A DNA stretch of 64,000 bases, taken from Methylocystis sp. Sn-Cys (GTDB taxonomy: Bacteria > Pseudomonadota > Alphaproteobacteria > Rhizobiales > Beijerinckiaceae). The number at the start of each line of letters is the position of its first letter. Position 1 is the first letter of the stretch. The DNA is taken from positions 433,565 through 497,564 of the forward strand of contig NZ_JAERVJ010000003.1 in NCBI RefSeq assembly GCF_016745395.1. The letters are read 5' to 3'. Below the pieces are notes generated by a model that made no database searches, was not told the origin of the DNA, and saw nothing but the letters and a program-made list of their open reading frames with translations. Below are positions 20,089-29,078 of this stretch, in pieces. The position numbers and the translations under genes are program-made.

Positions 20089-20145
20089 GGACCGCGAGCC
20101 TTCAGGCTCGCCTCTTAAAAATGCGCGCCTAAAGGCGCGCGGTCC
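20089..20145. repeat. Dispersed palindromic repeat F1, copy a
   Basis: Two facing units: GGACCGCGAGCCTTCAGG... and ...CGCGCCTAAAGGCGCGCGGTCC. Each unit has a self-complementary core (CGAGCCTTCAGGCTCG), and the outer GGACC/GGTCC ends pair with each other. Four further copies lie at 27034, 33379, 38737-38960 (split) and 41915. This one lies between bamD and recN. Confidence 0.8.
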
Positions 20146-20264
20146 CCGATTGATTTCGTCGCAGGGCGTGCCAACCTTGGCGCGTCGGCGAATCGCGCCC
20201 TTCCGCCATCGGGCGGCAGGGCTGTTGCATGCGGTTCGCGCGCCGGAGCGATAAAGTCAGCGTC

Positions 20265-21941
20265 ATGCTCACCCGCCTGTCCATTCGCGATATCGTGCTC
20301 ATCGACGCGCTCGATCTCGATTTCGGGCAGGGGCTGACGACGCTCACCGGCGAGACGGGCGCCGGCAAATCCATTCTGCTCGACGCATTTGTGCTGGCGC
20401 TCGGCGGGCGCGGCGACGCCTCGCTCGTGCGCGCGGGCAGCGAACAAGGCCAGGTGACGGCCGTCTTCGATCTTGCCCCGGATCATCCCGCGCATCTCGC
20501 CGCGCGCGAATTCGGCCTCGCCAGCGAAGACGAAATGGTGCTGCGCCGGGTGCAGGCGGCGGATGGGCGCACGCGCGCCTTCGTCAATGATCAGCCGGCG
20601 ACGGCGCAGGCGCTTCGCGCCATCGGCCGCGAGCTGGTGGAAATCCATTGCCAGCACGACGATCGCGCGCTTGTCGATCCGAGCGCCCATCGCACGCTGG
20701 TTGACGCCCATGGCGGGCTGCTCGGTCAGGCCACTGAGGTGCGCGGCAGGCACAGCGCCTGGCAGGCGGCGCGGCGCGCTCTGGCCGATGAGGAGGCGCG
20801 CATCGCCAAGGCCCGCGCCGACGCCGATTATCTGCGCCACGCCCATGAGGAGCTGACCAAGCTCGCCCCCGAGCCGGGCGAGGAGGAGACGCTCGCCGAA
20901 CGCCGGCTGTTCATGCAGCGCGCCGAGAAGGTCGCGACCGACATTCGCGACGCGCTCGCCGTTTTCGCGGATGACCGGGCTCCGGCCGTCGAAATCGGCC
21001 ACGCCGCGCGCCGGCTGGAACGCCGGCTGACGCAGGCGCCGCAAATATTGGAGCCGCCGGCCAAGGCGATGGCGCAGGCCGTCGACGCCTTGTCGCTCGC
21101 TGAGCAGGCGCTGGAGCAGGCGCTCGCCGAAACGCGTTTCGATCCGGCGGAGTTGGAGCGCGTCGAGGAGCGGCTCTTCGCGCTGCGCGGGGCGGCGCGC
21201 AAATATCAGGTGGGCATTCCGGAGCTGCCGAAGCTCGCCGAGAAATTTGCGGGAGACATTGCGGCGCTCGACGCCTCGGAAGCGCGGCTGACCAAGCTCG
21301 CTCAGGAGCTGGAGACGGCGAAGACCGCCTATGACGCGGCCGCGCGCGCGCTCTCCGCCGCCCGCCAGAAGGCGGCGAAAAAGCTCGACGCGCTGGTCGA
21401 CGCCGAGCTGAAGCCTTTGAAGCTGGAGGGCGCGCATTTTTCGACGCAGGTGACGAGCGAGCCCGAGAACGGCGGATCGGAGGGGATCGACCGCGTCGAA
21501 TTCTGGGTGCAAACCAATCCCGGCTCGCGTCCCGGGCCGCTGACCAAGGTGGCGTCAGGCGGCGAGCTTGCGCGCTTCATGCTGGCCTTGAAGGTCGTGC
21601 TTGCCGATCGTGGCTCCGCCCCGACGCTGGTGTTCGACGAGATCGACACCGGGGTCGGCGGCGCCGTAGCCGACGCCATCGGCCAGCGACTCGCGCGGCT
21701 CGCGGGCAAGGCCCAGGTGCTCGCGGTGACGCATGCGCCCCAGGTCGCCGCTCGCGCCAGCCGCCATTTGCGAATCAGCAAGGGCGCGTCAAGCAAGGGC
21801 AAGGAGAAGCGGGTGGCGACGAGCGTCGCCGTGCTTGCCGAGGCCGAGCGGCGGGAGGAGATCGCGCGGATGCTGTCCGGCGCGGCGATCACCGACGAAG
21901 CGCGCGCGGCGGCGATGCGGTTGCTGGAAGGGGCGGGGTAG
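20265..21941 (+). CDS. recN: DNA repair ATPase RecN
   Basis: SMC-like ATPase acting in double-strand break repair. ATG 20265 gives 558 residues starting MLTRLSIRDIVLID, a normal RecN N-terminus; the frame is open from 20229. Walker A GETGAGKSILL, the ABC signature SGGELARFMLAL and Walker B LVFDEIDTGVGG are present, with a coiled-coil middle of ~300 residues. It is the last gene of the + strand run and converges on nth. Confidence 0.95.
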   Translation: MLTRLSIRDIVLIDALDLDFGQGLTTLTGETGAGKSILLDAFVLALGGRGDASLVRAGSEQGQVTAVFDLAPDHPAHLAAREFGLASEDEMVLRRVQAADGRTRAFVNDQPATAQALRAIGRELVEIHCQHDDRALVDPSAHRTLVDAHGGLLGQATEVRGRHSAWQAARRALADEEARIAKARADADYLRHAHEELTKLAPEPGEEETLAERRLFMQRAEKVATDIRDALAVFADDRAPAVEIGHAARRLERRLTQAPQILEPPAKAMAQAVDALSLAEQALEQALAETRFDPAELERVEERLFALRGAARKYQVGIPELPKLAEKFAGDIAALDASEARLTKLAQELETAKTAYDAAARALSAARQKAAKKLDALVDAELKPLKLEGAHFSTQVTSEPENGGSEGIDRVEFWVQTNPGSRPGPLTKVASGGELARFMLALKVVLADRGSAPTLVFDEIDTGVGGAVADAIGQRLARLAGKAQVLAVTHAPQVAARASRHLRISKGASSKGKEKRVATSVAVLAEAERREEIARMLSGAAITDEARAAAMRLLEGAG

Positions 21942-21960
21942 CGGTTACGGTCGTCCACCG

Positions 21961-22044
21961 CCGTCATTGCGAGCGAAGCGAAGCAATCCAGGGCCGTAAT
22001 GTGGCTCTGGATTGCTTCGTCGCTTACGCTCCTCGCAATGACGG
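21961..22044. repeat. Dispersed palindromic repeat F2, copy a
   Basis: An 84-base inverted repeat with ends CCGTCATTGCGAGCG and CGCTCCTCGCAATGACGG and inner arms AAGCAATCCAG / CTGGATTGCTT. This sequence is a well-known abundant intergenic element in many Alphaproteobacteria. It fills the convergent recN/nth junction. Confidence 0.85.
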
Positions 22045-22051
22045 GGAAGCT

Positions 22052-22765
22052 TTACGCCGTCTTCTCCTTGAACTTGCACAAATCATACAAAATGCACCGC
22101 GCGCATTCGGGCTTTCGCGCCTTGCACACATAGCGGCCATGCAGGATTAGCCAGTGATGCGCGTGCAGGAGATATTTCTCCGGCACGACGGCCTCGAGCC
22201 CTTTCTCCACTGCCTCCGGCGTCGCGCCCTTGGCGAGGGGCAGGCGGTTGGAGATGCGGAAGATATGCGTGTCCACGGCGATGGTCGGCTGGTGGAAGGC
22301 GATGTTCAGCACGACGTTCGCCGTCTTGCGGCCGACGCCTGGCAGGGCCGTCAGCGCATCGCGGTCCTGCGGCACCTCGCCCCCATGGCGCTCGATCAGC
22401 AATTGCGAGAGCGCCACGACGTTCTTCGCCTTGGTGCGGAAAAGGCCGATGGTCTTGATCGCCTCGCGCACGCGGTCCTCGCCGAGCGCGACCATTTTCT
22501 GCGGCGTATCGGCGATGGCGAAAAGCGCCGGCGTTGCTTTGTTCACGCCGGCGTCGGTCGCCTGCGCGGAGAGCACCACGGCGACCAGCAGGGTAAAGGG
22601 GTTCGTATAAAAAAGCTCGCCTTTGGGCTCTGGATTGGCCTCGGCGAGGCGCGCGAAAATGGCCTCGATCCGCGCCGCCTCCGCCGCGGGCAGGCGGCGG
22701 CGGGCAAGAGGCCCTTTAGCAAGGCGCTTCCTGGTCTGTGCGTTTTCGCTGTTTCTTCCCGCCAT
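22052..22765 (-). CDS. nth: Endonuclease III
   Basis: Base-excision repair glycosylase/AP lyase for oxidised pyrimidines. It has 237 residues from ATG at 22765; a further in-frame extension to 22816 would overlap the divergent gene. The helix-hairpin-helix LPGVGRKTANVVL carries catalytic Lys147, and AVDTHIFR carries Asp165. The C-terminal iron-sulphur ligands C-x6-C-x2-C-x5-C (CKARKPECARCILYDLC) are complete. Confidence 0.95.
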   Translation of the reverse strand: MAGRNSENAQTRKRLAKGPLARRRLPAAEAARIEAIFARLAEANPEPKGELFYTNPFTLLVAVVLSAQATDAGVNKATPALFAIADTPQKMVALGEDRVREAIKTIGLFRTKAKNVVALSQLLIERHGGEVPQDRDALTALPGVGRKTANVVLNIAFHQPTIAVDTHIFRISNRLPLAKGATPEAVEKGLEAVVPEKYLLHAHHWLILHGRYVCKARKPECARCILYDLCKFKEKTA

Positions 22766-22814
22766 GACAGCGTTATATCTATTGGTTCGCAGGGACGGAA
22801 GCGCTGTAGAGCCC

Positions 22815-23306
22815 ATGGCTGAGCCCTTTGACGAACCGATTTATTCCAAGCGCCTCTCGCCGCATCGGTCGATGACGCCGCGCGCCTTCTATCTCTTCAT
22901 CGTCGCCTATTGCGTCGCGCAGGGATTGTTTGCGCTGCCATTTCTGTTCATGGGAGCCTGGCCCGTCGCAGGCTTCATGGGGCTCGACGCGCTGGCGCTG
23001 TTCATCGCCTTTCGTCTCAGTTTCCGTGATGCGCGCGCCTATGAGACGCTCGACGTCACGCCGGTCGAGCTGGTCTTCGCCAAGGTCGGCACCGGGGGCT
23101 GGCGGCGGGAATGGCGCTTCAATCCCGCCTGGGTGCGCCTGGAGCAGAAGGTCCACGAGGAATTCGGCACGCAGAGCGTCGCTTTGGTGTTTCGCGGCGA
23201 GACGGTCGAGGTGGGCTCATTCCTGGGGCCGGATCAGAAGGCCGAGCTTGCCCGCGATCTCACCCACGCCCTCGCTACGGCAAAGAGGGGCCCCCGCTTT
23301 TCCTGA
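22815..23306 (+). CDS. DUF2244 family membrane protein
   Basis: 163-residue protein of the alphaproteobacterial DUF2244 family, function unknown. It begins MAEPFDEPIYSKRLSPHRS, then two membrane helices (FYLFIVAYCVAQGLFALPF and a second around GAWPVAGFMGLDALALF), then a soluble C-terminal half with VELVFAKVG. The frame is open upstream from 22623, but ATG 22815 gives the family N-terminus and leaves 49 bases to the divergent nth start, presumably a shared promoter region. Confidence 0.85.
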   Translation: MAEPFDEPIYSKRLSPHRSMTPRAFYLFIVAYCVAQGLFALPFLFMGAWPVAGFMGLDALALFIAFRLSFRDARAYETLDVTPVELVFAKVGTGGWRREWRFNPAWVRLEQKVHEEFGTQSVALVFRGETVEVGSFLGPDQKAELARDLTHALATAKRGPRFS

Positions 23307-23326
23307 CTTCTACCAGTTCCGGCGCG

Positions 23327-23525
23327 TGTTATTCCCGGTGGGCTCAAAGCTCGACCGGAATCCAGAGCCACAAAAGCGCTGGTTTTGCTCAGAGCCCGTC
23401 ATTGCGAGCGAAGCGAAGCAATCCAGGGCGGCGATGCGGCTCTGGATTGCTTCGTCGGCTCAGCCTCCTCGCAATGACGGCGGTGGTTTTCCTGTGTGTC
23501 CGAACTGTGCGAGCGTCGGGAATGT
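23327..23525. repeat. Composite repeat: F2 element nested in an F3 element
   Basis: An F3 left half (ATTCCCGGTGGGCTC..., 23330-23393) and an F3 right end (TGCGAGCGTCGGGAATG, 23508-23524) are separated by a complete F2 element (23396-23480). An uninterrupted F3 copy at 52965-53063 keeps the same flanking sequence (CACAAAAGCGCTGGTTTTGC), so the insertion point can be read off. It fills the convergent DUF2244/DedA junction. Confidence 0.75.
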
Positions 23526-23550
23526 GCCGAACAGTCGAGCGGATCTCGTC

Positions 23551-24195
23551 TTATTGCTTGCGTTGCGAGAGGACGGCGTCGGCGTCGCGCAACAGCCGCT
23601 CCTCATTGACCTTATAGTAGCGCCACAGCAGAAAGACCCCGACCAGTCCGCAGACGACGCCGAGCGTGGCGAGCCGCCCCTCGATTCTCTCGAAGCCCGC
23701 CGTCAGCCAATAGGCGCCGAGGCCAAAGACAAGCGCCCAGACAATGCCTCCCGCGGCGTTGAAGAGAAAGAATTTGCCGGCCGGCAGGCGGTTGGCCCCC
23801 GCGAGCAGCGCCGCGAGAATGCGCAGCAGCGCGATGAAGCGGCCGAAGAAGACGATGGCGCCGCCCCATTTGTAGAAGAGATATTGCCCGAGCCGCAGCT
23901 TTTCCGGCCCGAGCCCCACGCGCCAGCCATGGCGCTCCAGGAAGCGGTAGCCGAATTCACGGCCGATCCAATAGCCGACGTTGTCGCCCATGATGGCGCC
24001 GGCGGCGGCCGCCCCGACAATCCAATCGATGGAGAGCGCCCCCGAGAGCCGCGCATAGATCGCGGCGCCGACCAGCATGGTCTCGCCCGGCAAAGGCAGG
24101 CCGGAGCTCTCCAACGCAACCACGAAAAAGATCGCCCAATAGCCATAGGTCGAGAGGAGGACGGCGATCTGCGCCTGGTCGAGGAAATGGGCCAT
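23551..24195 (-). CDS. DedA family membrane protein
   Basis: 214-residue member of the DedA/VTT (SNARE-associated) family, implicated in membrane lipid (undecaprenyl phosphate or phospholipid) translocation and membrane homeostasis. It has several hydrophobic helices, the motif ESSGLPLPGE after the first one, and the re-entrant-loop signature FGRFIALLRI containing the functionally important arginines. ATG 24195 is chosen; a GTG at 24234 would add 13 residues. Confidence 0.9.
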   Translation of the reverse strand: MAHFLDQAQIAVLLSTYGYWAIFFVVALESSGLPLPGETMLVGAAIYARLSGALSIDWIVGAAAAGAIMGDNVGYWIGREFGYRFLERHGWRVGLGPEKLRLGQYLFYKWGGAIVFFGRFIALLRILAALLAGANRLPAGKFFLFNAAGGIVWALVFGLGAYWLTAGFERIEGRLATLGVVCGLVGVFLLWRYYKVNEERLLRDADAVLSQRKQ

Positions 24196-24275
24196 GATGA
24201 CGTCGCGCAAGCTCGGATAAAGAAAAAGCGACACCGCGGCGCGATGTCGCTTCGATGCGTAAGCCCTTTGGGCCG

Positions 24276-24626
24276 TTACTGATACTGATGCGCGCCGGCG
24301 CAGCTCATGTTGACCGCGAAGGGCCGTCCGAGGCCTTCATCGGCGAAGAGGGCTCCCTCTTCGAGCGCGGGTTCGAGCACCGCGCGCAGGCCCTTGAGCA
24401 ACGGCTGGTCGTCGCCCGTGATCCGTTCGCGCAGCGCCTCGCGGACGCCGTCATCCGCCCGGCGGGCGAAGTCGCGAACGATAATCGATACGAATCTGCC
24501 GACGCTCATTCCCTTCTCTTGCGCCGCAACGCGGACGCGCTCGGCGAAGCGGCCGCCGATGCATTTGAGGGCCGCCTGGGCGACCATCTCGTTCGAGCAG
24601 GAATGGATCAGATCCGTAACCAGCAT
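24276..24626 (-). CDS. Small hypothetical protein, RHH-like core
   Basis: 116 residues, not recognised. ATG 24626 is chosen because GCGGAGGA lies just upstream; the frame is open further to 24707. Residues ~27-52 (FAERVRVAAQEKGMSVGRFV) look like the strand-helix-helix of ribbon-helix-helix or CopG-type proteins, followed by a mainly helical acidic C-terminal part. It could be a DNA-binding regulator or an antitoxin-like relic; no partner gene is adjacent. Confidence 0.6.
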   Translation of the reverse strand: MLVTDLIHSCSNEMVAQAALKCIGGRFAERVRVAAQEKGMSVGRFVSIIVRDFARRADDGVREALRERITGDDQPLLKGLRAVLEPALEEGALFADEGLGRPFAVNMSCAGAHQYQ

Positions 24627-25028
24627 ATCGTCCTCCGCTTTGCTTTCTTTTTTCAGCCCGTCCTCTTCGCTTCCTACGCCGACCGACCCCCTCGGGCGCG
24701 GCGTCATCTTGAAAATTGAGCGGCGGCGACTGAACCGTCGCTGAACCGCTCATCCTGAAAACCTCGGATCCACAACGGACCCGGGCGCTTCCGCCTCCGG
24801 CCGGAAACACGCCTCGCGCGCTCCGTCTCCGCGTATCGCCGCTCATATACGGGTCCTGTGACGGGCCTACGACGAGCGGTTGCAATTTTTGCGTGGAGGA
24901 AGCGCAGCGCGCCCATGCCGCGCCTCCGTATTGTCCCAACGCGCCACTCTGGTCATAGTTTCATGGCGCAATGAAAAAATCTTTGCTGCGCCTGCACAAC
25001 AATTCCAAAGTCCATCCCGCCTGCGGCG
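24627..25028. other. 402-base non-coding gap between two minus-strand genes
   Basis: No convincing gene. Tandem 11-base near-repeats CTGAACCGTCG/CTGAACCGCTC (24730-24751) lie inside a nested hairpin bounded by GAGCGG and CCGCTC. Being ~100 bases upstream of the small minus-strand gene starting at 24626, they could be its operator. Short open frames here run into gloA antisense and look spurious. Confidence 0.5.
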
Positions 25029-25469
25029 TCACCAAACGCCGATATTTTGCGCCGAGGCCCAAGGCTCCTTGGGCTCCAAAGGCTTGCCCTTTTGCAGCAG
25101 CTCAATCGACACCGCGTCCGGCGTGCGCACGAAGGCCATATGGCCGTCGCGCGGCGGCCGGTTGATCGTCACGCCGGCTTTCTGAAGCCTCCCGCAGACC
25201 TCGTAGATGTCGTCGACGGCGAAAGCGAGATGGCCGAAATTGCGCCCACCAGCATATTCGTGCTCGTCCCAATTATAGGTGAGCTCGATGGTCGGGGCGC
25301 CGCTGCGCTTGGCCTCCTCGAGGTCGGTGGGCGCCGCCAGATAGACGAGCGTATAGCGGCCTTTTTCATTCTCCATGCGGCGCACTTCCGCGAGGCCAAG
25401 AATGTCGCAGAAAAAATGCAGCGAGCGGTCGAGATCGCCCACCCGGATCATCGTATGCAGAAACTTCAT
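25029..25469 (-). CDS. gloA: Lactoylglutathione lyase (glyoxalase I)
   Basis: Metal-dependent enzyme of methylglyoxal detoxification. It has 146 residues starting [16 protein letters not shown] with AGGAGT upstream; the frame is open further but without conserved sequence. Metal ligand candidates are the N-terminal His (FLHTMIRV), ELTYNW (Glu), FGHLAFAV (His) and the C-terminal SIELLQ (Glu), the usual four. It is divergent from the cation-efflux gene. Confidence 0.92.
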   Translation of the reverse strand: MKFLHTMIRVGDLDRSLHFFCDILGLAEVRRMENEKGRYTLVYLAAPTDLEEAKRSGAPTIELTYNWDEHEYAGGRNFGHLAFAVDDIYEVCGRLQKAGVTINRPPRDGHMAFVRTPDAVSIELLQKGKPLEPKEPWASAQNIGVW

Positions 25470-25625
25470 GCGTGAACTCCTGTTGATGGCGCATCCTAGC
25501 ACCGGCGCGCCGGCTTGTGCGTGGCCGAGGGTGAGTCGTTCCGCCGCGGCGATCCACAAGCGGCGTTTGCGGCCGGGGCCGCCTCTTGCTAGGCAAAGCG
25601 CGTCAATCTTCGCAGGCAACCTCCC

Positions 25626-27029
25626 ATGACTGAGACGAGGGCGCTCGACGCCCACGGCGCCAGCCGGAAAATCGCAGCCGCCAAGGCCTCCATCGCCGCG
25701 AGCGCGCTACTCGCCGTGGCCAAGCTCGCCGCCGGCCTCTGGTCCGGCTCGCTGGCGCTGCTCTCCGAGGCTGGCCACGCCTTTGTCGACACGGGCGCGA
25801 CGGCGCTGACCTATTTTGCGGTGCGCGAGGCGGAGAAGCCGGCGGACGCGGAACATCATTACGGACATGGAAAATATGAGGCGCTCGCGGCGCTTGTCGA
25901 GACCGGCCTGCTGTTCGGCCTAGCGCTCGTGGTTGTCGGCGAGGCGATCAGGCGCCTCGGCGGAGAGCAGGTGACGATCGACGCCGGCTGGCCGGCTTAT
26001 GGCGTCCTCGTGGCGTCTATCCTGATCGATTTCGTGCGCTCGCGGCAATTGGCCGAGATTGCGCGGGAGGAGCGCAGCGACGCGCTCGCCGCCGACGCCC
26101 TGCATTTCGCCAGCGATCTCGTGTCCTCCGTTTTGGCGCTGATCGGCGTGGCGGCGGCGCATTTCGGCTTTCCGCAGGGCGACGCGCTCGCCTCCTTCGG
26201 CGTGGCGGGCTTCATCGCCATCGCGGGCTATCGGCTCGGCCGGCGCACGATCGACACTCTGGTCGACGTGGCGCCGGGCGATCTGACGCCGCACATCGAG
26301 CGGGCGATTCTCAACGTGCCGGGCGTGATCACGCTCGACGAATTGCGGCTGCGCAGCGCCGGCGCCGAGATCATCGGCGACGCGACGATCGGCGTCGCGC
26401 GCACGCTGCGCGTCGAGCAGGCGGCGCGCATCAAGGCCGCGGTCTCGGAGGCGATCCTCGCCGCCGTCCCGCATGCGCGCGTCACCATCACCGCCGACGC
26501 AAGGGCGCTCGACGACGAGACGGTGGTCGAGCGCATCATGCTCGTCGCCGCACGTCGCCATATCACCGCGCATCACGTCATCGCCCAACAGATCGGCGAG
26601 CGCCTGTCGATCGGCCTCGACATAGAGCTCGACGGGGTCATGCCGATGGGGCGCGCCCACGCCATCGCCACGGACTTCGAAAGCGCCATTCACGACGAAT
26701 TCGGCGCAGACGTCGAAATCGAGACCCATATCGAGCCCCTGGCGCCGCATGTGCTCGTCGGCCGCGATGCGCCGGATGAACTTGCGCGGGAGATCGCGGC
26801 GGCGCTCGATCGCCACAGCGAGCAAGTCGGTTATATCGCCAATGTGCACGACGTGCGCGTGCGCGAGACCTCCGGCGGACTCGTGGTGAATTATCACTGC
26901 GCCGTCGACGCCAGCGTGCCGGTCGAGACGGTGCATGAGGCGGTCGATGGGTTGGAGCGCCGGATGCGCGAGGAATATCCTCAAATCCTGCGCATCGTTG
27001 GCCATGCTGAGCCGGCGGACCATGATTGA
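25626..27029 (+). CDS. Cation diffusion facilitator with triplicated C-terminal domain
   Basis: CDF-family inner-membrane metal:proton antiporter. At 467 residues it is well above the usual ~300. The transmembrane part (~20-205) carries metal-site motifs GHAFVD and LHFASD (HxxxD twice). The cytoplasmic part seems to hold three successive ferredoxin-like C-terminal domains (~210-290, ~295-370, ~380-460). The second has the typical [15 protein letters not shown] and ETHIEP sequences; the third ends RIVGHAEP. The metal is unknown, with Zn, Fe, Co and Mn all possible. Confidence 0.88.
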   Translation: MTETRALDAHGASRKIAAAKASIAASALLAVAKLAAGLWSGSLALLSEAGHAFVDTGATALTYFAVREAEKPADAEHHYGHGKYEALAALVETGLLFGLALVVVGEAIRRLGGEQVTIDAGWPAYGVLVASILIDFVRSRQLAEIAREERSDALAADALHFASDLVSSVLALIGVAAAHFGFPQGDALASFGVAGFIAIAGYRLGRRTIDTLVDVAPGDLTPHIERAILNVPGVITLDELRLRSAGAEIIGDATIGVARTLRVEQAARIKAAVSEAILAAVPHARVTITADARALDDETVVERIMLVAARRHITAHHVIAQQIGERLSIGLDIELDGVMPMGRAHAIATDFESAIHDEFGADVEIETHIEPLAPHVLVGRDAPDELAREIAAALDRHSEQVGYIANVHDVRVRETSGGLVVNYHCAVDASVPVETVHEAVDGLERRMREEYPQILRIVGHAEPADHD

Positions 27030-27033
27030 TGGG

Positions 27034-27081
27034 CGGCGCGCCTGAAGGCGCGCGGTCCGGACCGCGAGCCTTCAGGTTCGC
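27034..27081. repeat. Dispersed palindromic repeat F1, copy b
   Basis: GCGCGCCTGAAGGCGCGCGG followed by TCC, then GGACCGCGAGCCTTCAGG: two units head to head with the GGTCC/GGACC ends touching, the reverse arrangement to copy a. It lies between the cation-efflux gene and xseB. Confidence 0.8.
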
Positions 27082-27099
27082 ATTAATTCAAGGCAAGAC

Positions 27100-27360
27100 A
27101 TGAAGACCGAGAAAGAAGAAGCGGCCGTAGACGTCTCCGCCATGCCTTTCGAAAAGGCCATGCAGGAGCTCGAGAGCATCGTCGGAGAGCTGGAGAAGGG
27201 CTCCGTCTCGCTCGACGAGTCGGTGCGGCTTTATGCGCGCGGCAAGGCGCTGCAGGAGCGCTGCGAGAAGCTGCTCGCCGAGGCCGAGGCGCGGGTCGAA
27301 AAGATCACGCTCGGCGAGAATGGCGCGCCCAAGGGCGTCGCGCCGCTCGACGTGGATTGA
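27100..27360 (+). CDS. xseB: Exodeoxyribonuclease VII small subunit
   Basis: 86-residue helical subunit that assembles on XseA to form the single-strand exonuclease VII. The family core MPFEKAMQELESIVGELEKG and LDESVRLYARGKALQ is present. The xseA gene is not in this window, so the subunits are unlinked here. Confidence 0.95.
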   Translation: MKTEKEEAAVDVSAMPFEKAMQELESIVGELEKGSVSLDESVRLYARGKALQERCEKLLAEAEARVEKITLGENGAPKGVAPLDVD

Positions 27361-27402
27361 GGATGTATAAAATTTCCTTTTCAACAGCTCGCATTGGGAT
27401 TT

Positions 27403-27506
27403 TGTCATTCCCGGCGGGCTGAAAGCCCGATCGGGAATCCAGAGCCATCGTAGCTCGTGTTGCTCTGGATTCTCGATCACTCGCTTTGCGAGCGTCGGGA
27501 ATGACG
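27403..27506. repeat. Dispersed palindromic repeat F3, copy b (uninterrupted)
   Basis: An inverted repeat with outer arms GTCATTCCCGGCGGGC... and ...GAGCGTCGGGAATGAC, and inner arms AATCCAGAGC / GCTCTGGATT. It occupies the convergent xseB/DUF3422 junction and could serve as a two-way terminator. Confidence 0.8.
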
Positions 27507-27531
27507 CCGACCCAATCCAGCCGATCTCCTA

Positions 27532-28848
27532 TTAATCGCCCAACTCTTCCTTGGCTGCGCGGATCGACAAGACTCGCACCCGCGCCATGAAGGCCCAGGA
27601 AATGAGCAGCGCGAAAGGCACGAAGATCGCCCCGGCCATATCCGCGGAGATGGCCTCCGGCAATGCGCCCGCCTCCTTCAACCCCTTGGCGATGAAAGCG
27701 AACAGCCCTACGAGATAGTAGGCGAGGCCGGCGACCGAAATGCCCTGCACCATGCGGTTGAGCCGCATCTGCAGGCGCGTGCGACGAACCATATCGTCGA
27801 GCAAAGCGCCGTTTTGCCGCTCCATCTCCAGCGTGATGCCGGTGCGCATCAGATTGGTCGTGCGAGCGACATCGGTCGAAAAGCGCGTCTGTCGCGCCTG
27901 CACGGCGTTGCAGGTTTCGATCGCGGGATCAAGCCGGGCGTTGAGGAAGCTCGAAATGGTCGGATATTGGCCTTCCTTGGCTTCCTGCAACAACTCCAGC
28001 CGGCTCTTCACCAGCGCGTGATAGGCGCGGCTGGCGCTGAAACGGAAAGTTGTGCGTGTCGAAAGCGCCTCATTGGCGGCGAGAAGGTCCGAAAGCCGTT
28101 TGAGGAGATCGTGATTGCTGCGCGACTCATCGCGCCGCAGCGCATTGGTGATTTCGGAAAGCTCCTCCTCCATCATAGTCAGCTCGGGAGAAACCGCGCG
28201 CGCCAGCGGAAGGCCGAGGAGCGCCATGCTGCGATAGGTCTCGACTTCGAGCAGACGCTGCGCGAGTCGCCCGGCTTCGAGCGGGGGCGCCTCCAGTATG
28301 CGGATGGCCATGCGCGTGAAGCCATAAGCGTCGACGGCGAAATCGGTCAGCGCCTGGGCGCCGCCGGCCTTGCCGATTTCGATGACGCAAAGGCTCTGCG
28401 AATTGAAAAGCGCGGCCAGCTCGTCGAGCGGCGTTTGCCCGTCGATGACGCATAGATGCGCGGCGACGATCAGCGGCCCCGGCGGGCGAAAGGCGATCTC
28501 GCCGCGCGTCAGAGGATCGGCGTGATCGAAAGGCTTCTCCGCCCCTATGCTGGTCGACCAGCTATAGGTCGTGAATTCCGCGTGCTGCTCCCAGCGCAAT
28601 CGCCAGCCGTTGAACGCGAGATGATGGAACTTCGCGTCGGGCGCCGGCGGTTCGAGCTGATGCGTTCGCGCCAATTGTTCGACCGCCGCGCGGTCCGCGA
28701 GGGCCTCCTCGCGATTGGTCGCGAAGGCGAAATGATAGACGCGGCGCGGGACCTGCAGCGGCAAGAAAGGCCGCGCATGCAGCTCTGCGAGGATCGCCGC
28801 GCGCGATTCGTGCTCGATCCACTGCGCGCCCGTAATTGGCTTGTTCAT
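27532..28848 (-). CDS. DUF3422 family protein
   Basis: 438-residue member of the DUF3422 family, function unknown. The N-terminal ~250 residues look soluble (HARPFLPLQVPRRVYHFAF, family signature), a helical region follows, and two membrane helices lie near the C-terminus (VAGLAYYLVGLFAFIAKGL and FVPFALLISWAFMARVRV). The last helices resemble the anchor arrangement of CorA-like or sensor proteins, but there is no CorA GMN motif. The small membrane gene just upstream is probably co-transcribed. Confidence 0.85.
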   Translation of the reverse strand: MNKPITGAQWIEHESRAAILAELHARPFLPLQVPRRVYHFAFATNREEALADRAAVEQLARTHQLEPPAPDAKFHHLAFNGWRLRWEQHAEFTTYSWSTSIGAEKPFDHADPLTRGEIAFRPPGPLIVAAHLCVIDGQTPLDELAALFNSQSLCVIEIGKAGGAQALTDFAVDAYGFTRMAIRILEAPPLEAGRLAQRLLEVETYRSMALLGLPLARAVSPELTMMEEELSEITNALRRDESRSNHDLLKRLSDLLAANEALSTRTTFRFSASRAYHALVKSRLELLQEAKEGQYPTISSFLNARLDPAIETCNAVQARQTRFSTDVARTTNLMRTGITLEMERQNGALLDDMVRRTRLQMRLNRMVQGISVAGLAYYLVGLFAFIAKGLKEAGALPEAISADMAGAIFVPFALLISWAFMARVRVLSIRAAKEELGD

Positions 28849-28853
28849 TCCGC

Positions 28854-29042
28854 TTACCCAATCAGCCTATGCGCGATCCAGCCAATCAAAAGCGCGATGA
28901 GCGTCGTGAAGACGGCCATTCCCGACCAGACGGAAACGCCAGTGACGACGCCGCCTTCCTTGAAGGCGTTGCGCAGGCCGGCGCCGAGAATGAGCCAGGG
29001 CGCCGCCACGCCGGCGATGATCGCATACCAATACCAATCCAT
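28854..29042 (-). CDS. Small membrane protein, 62 residues
   Basis: Not recognised. MDWYWYAIIAGVAAPWLILG forms one membrane helix and AVFTTLIALLIGWIAHRLIG a second, with a short polar loop between. ATG 29042 is preferred over the frame opening at 29075. It sits five bases upstream of the DUF3422 gene and 36 bases after recF, all on the minus strand, suggesting a recF-small protein-DUF3422 unit. Confidence 0.65.
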   Translation of the reverse strand: MDWYWYAIIAGVAAPWLILGAGLRNAFKEGGVVTGVSVWSGMAVFTTLIALLIGWIAHRLIG

Positions 29043-29078
29043 TGCCTGCTCCGAGATCCGCGCGAGGGATAACATGCG

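Noticed and set aside
23327..23525. Insertion sequence at the DUF2244/DedA junction
   Set aside because: No transposase frame or target duplication; explained by nested short palindromic repeats.
24880..25185. 101-codon plus-strand open frame
   Set aside because: It overlaps gloA antisense, lacks a ribosome-binding site and contains no recognisable sequence.
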